Of a stretch of DNA of 7,826 nt, positions 6,469 through 7,826 are shown piece by piece. The stretch spans positions 1-7,826 of the forward strand of contig QHYA01000083.1 in assembly GCA_003223995.1 (NCBI GenBank). Direction: 5' to 3'. A program made the position numbers and the translations under genes. This DNA comes from Acidobacteriota bacterium (GTDB lineage: Bacteria; Acidobacteriota; Polarisedimenticolia; QHYA01). Each line of letters begins with the position of its first letter. The stretch's first letter is position 1. A model generated the notes under the pieces. That model searched no databases, had not been told where the DNA came from, and was given only the letters and a program-made list of their open reading frames with translations.

Positions 6469-6472
6469 CGCA

Positions 6473-7708
6473 ATGAGCACCCGCCGGCGCGTCGTGATCA
6501 GCGGCGTGGGCGCCTGCACGGCCCTGGGGAGCAACGCCCCGCGGACCTGGTCGAGGCTCGTGGCGGGGGAGTGCGGCATCCGTCCCTTCAGCCGCTTCGA
6601 CACCTCCGCTTTCCGGGCCCGGACAGGCGCGGAGCTTCTGGAAGAGCCCATCCCCGACGGTCTTTCCCCCCGCCAATCCAGGCGCATGTCCCGGACGGAC
6701 CTGACCGCGTTCGCCGCTTGCCGGGAAGCGCTCGCCGGAGCGGGAATCGACACAGGGCGGGAGGACCCCTCCCGTCTGGGCGTGTTCCTGGGCGCGGCTT
6801 CAGCCGGGCTTTTCGAGGCGGAGCAGTACTGGAAGGAAAGAGAGGAAAGGGGAATCCGGCGCGCGAGGCTGTCGCGAGCCTTCGGCTATTTCCTGAGTTC
6901 AACGACCGATCATCTGGCAAGCCTCTTGGGCGCAGAAGGTCCGAGCGCCACGGTCGTGACGGCCTGCTCCTCATCGACAATCGCCATCGGCCGCGCCTGG
7001 GAAGCCATCAGCGACAGCCGCTGCGACCTCGCCGTGGCGGGCGGGGCCGACACCTTGAGCGTCTTGACAGTCGCCGGATTCAACTCCCTGCGGGCCGTCG
7101 ATCCCGACCGCTGCCGTCCATTCGACGCCCGGAGGAATGGAATGTCGCTGGGGGAGGGAGCCGGGATCCTTCTCCTGGAGGAACACGAGAGGGCGCGGAG
7201 GCGGGGGGCACCGATCATCGCGGAGGTCCTCGGTTACGGACTCGCCTGCGACGCATACCACCCGACCGCGCCTCATCCCCAAGGCGCAGGATCGGCGCGA
7301 GCGATGGAGGAGGCCCTCAGGCGAGCGCGCGTGGACCGCTCCCGCATCGACTACATCTCCGCGCACGGAACGGGGACTCTCGTCAACGACGAGGCGGAGA
7401 CGAGGGCGATCCACAGGGTTTTCGGTGAGCGCGCGCGGAAGGTCCCGGTCAGCAGCATCAAGTCGATGCTGGGACATTGCCTGGGGGCGGCCGGGGCAGT
7501 CGAAGCGGTCGCGCTCGCGCTGACGGTAGCCGAAGGGGTCATTCCTCCGACGGCGGGCTGGGAGCAGCGCGACCCGGCCTGTGACCTCGACTACGTCCCT
7601 GGCGCCGCCCGTCAGGCCAGGATCAGGGCCGCTCTCTCGAACTCCTTCGGCTTCGGGGGGAACAACGCAACGCTCGTCCTCGGAGAACATCCGGGCGGAC
7701 ACGCATGA
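6473..7708 (+). CDS. Beta-ketoacyl-ACP synthase, KAS I/II (FabF-like) family
   Basis: This 411-residue thiolase-fold enzyme should perform decarboxylative Claisen condensation, extending an acyl chain with malonyl-ACP. All catalytic residues are present: Cys165 in VTACSSST (162-169), His298 in SAHGTGT (296-302), Lys330 in SSIKSMLGH (327-335) and His335 in GHCLGAAG (334-341). NSFGFGGNN lies near the C terminus. It also has RPFDARRNGMSLGEGAG (215-231), characteristic of the KAS II branch. Length is normal for FabF. It is therefore an active condensing subunit, not a chain-length-factor-type Cys-less homologue. Its stop lies just before a second ketosynthase gene, so the locus has a KAS pair, as in type II polyketide and aryl-polyene systems. 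A housekeeping FabF cannot be strictly excluded, but the company it keeps argues against it. Confidence 0.92.
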   Translation: MSTRRRVVISGVGACTALGSNAPRTWSRLVAGECGIRPFSRFDTSAFRARTGAELLEEPIPDGLSPRQSRRMSRTDLTAFAACREALAGAGIDTGREDPSRLGVFLGAASAGLFEAEQYWKEREERGIRRARLSRAFGYFLSSTTDHLASLLGAEGPSATVVTACSSSTIAIGRAWEAISDSRCDLAVAGGADTLSVLTVAGFNSLRAVDPDRCRPFDARRNGMSLGEGAGILLLEEHERARRRGAPIIAEVLGYGLACDAYHPTAPHPQGAGSARAMEEALRRARVDRSRIDYISAHGTGTLVNDEAETRAIHRVFGERARKVPVSSIKSMLGHCLGAAGAVEAVALALTVAEGVIPPTAGWEQRDPACDLDYVPGAARQARIRAALSNSFGFGGNNATLVLGEHPGGHA

Positions 7709-7728
7709 AAGACAGGTGAAAGACAAGG
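7706..7728 (+). repeat. 11-bp near-tandem duplication at the ketosynthase junction
   Basis: TGAAAGACAGG (7706-7716) is followed directly by TGAAAGACAAGG (7717-7728), which differs by one extra A. Removing one 11-bp copy would place the ATG at 7705 in frame with the second ketosynthase as ATG AAA GAC AAG GAG, an ATGA stop/start overlap like others in this cluster. The present GTG start is created at the repeat boundary. This looks like a slippage duplication that replaced the start codon. Confidence 0.6.
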
Positions 7729-7826
7729 AGAGGATCGCAGTCACCGGAGCAGGGGCTGTCTCCTGCTTCGGAACGGGCGTCCGTCGCTTCTTCTCCTCGC
7801 TCGTGGAGGGGAGGAGCGGCATCGGG
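7716..7826 (+). CDS. Second beta-ketoacyl-ACP synthase, N-terminal fragment (runs off the window)
   Basis: Only the first 37 codons are in the window. The translation contains RIAVTGAGAVSCFGTG and, further on, SLVEGRSGIG, the conserved N-terminal strand and loop of KAS II-type enzymes. GTG at 7716 is the only start that reads in this frame with a sensible N terminus. The ATG at 7705, which overlaps the previous stop (ATGA), hits a stop after four codons. The start lies 7 nt after the stop of the first ketosynthase. Whether it keeps the active-site Cys or is a chain-length-factor-like partner cannot be seen. The start sits in an 11-bp near-tandem duplication. Confidence 0.8.
   Translation, partial: MKDKERIAVTGAGAVSCFGTGVRRFFSSLVEGRSGIG

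Noticed and set aside
5614..6753. Minus-strand open frame across the lipoprotein, gap and ketosynthase start
   Set aside because: Biased composition, no motif, and it crosses three unrelated + strand features. It does keep open a small doubt about the 160-bp gap, but offers no coding evidence.
6412..7428. Plus-strand open frame overlapping the first ketosynthase in another frame
   Set aside because: Arg/Pro/Gly-rich out-of-frame text; the overlapping frame encodes a full ketosynthase with all active-site residues.
7705..7719. ATG overlapping the first ketosynthase stop as start of the second ketosynthase
   Set aside because: Its frame stops after four codons (ATG AAA GAC AGG TGA); the ketosynthase frame is reached only from the GTG at 7716.

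Overview
The window is GC-rich and densely coded on the + strand only. It carries one tightly packed gene cluster, probably two transcription units, and no RNA genes, mobile elements or CRISPR arrays that I can see. High GC, an LpxL/HtrB-type acyltransferase, a lipobox lipoprotein and a PEP-CTERM-locus-type polysaccharide deacetylase point to a Gram-negative-type (two-membrane) bacterium. The phylum cannot be fixed from the sequence. Alternative start codons are common: GTG at 84, 4436 and 7716, and TTG at 1089 and 5635.

Left block (84-5176): a phosphotransacetylase (Pta family), a DPM1-like family 2 glycosyltransferase, an LpxL/HtrB-like acyltransferase, a NodB-type polysaccharide deacetylase, a FabD-like acyltransferase and a FabG-like ketoreductase. 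Most junctions are 3-26 nt gaps or 4-8 nt stop/start overlaps, so this looks like one translationally coupled operon. A perfect 8-bp inverted repeat (38-63) lies over a candidate promoter just before the first gene. The FabD-like gene is broken. Its first 44 residues match E. coli FabD register without gaps, then about 131 nt are missing and the rest continues in another frame from just before the nucleophile serine.

Middle gap (5177-5341): 165 bp without a gene, holding an 11-bp direct repeat and a small palindrome. It may contain a second promoter.

Right block (5342-7826): an acyl carrier protein, a lipoprotein of unknown function whose TTG start overlaps the ACP stop, a 160-bp gap with a perfect 12-bp inverted repeat, a complete beta-ketoacyl-ACP synthase, and the first 37 codons of a second ketosynthase that runs off the window.

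Taken together: ACP, acyltransferase, ketoreductase and paired ketosynthases form a dissociated (type II) fatty-acid or polyketide chain-building set. The glycosyltransferase, lipid-type acyltransferase and sugar deacetylase would attach or decorate a chain on a glycolipid or saccharide at the membrane. The mix of a glycosyltransferase and an HtrB-like acyltransferase with KAS/KR/ACP genes recalls aryl-polyene-type clusters. However, no aromatic-starter genes or dehydratase are visible here, and Pta, the deacetylase and the lipoprotein are not standard members. The product is unknown. This is a candidate specialised-lipid or polyketide locus, not a housekeeping fab operon.
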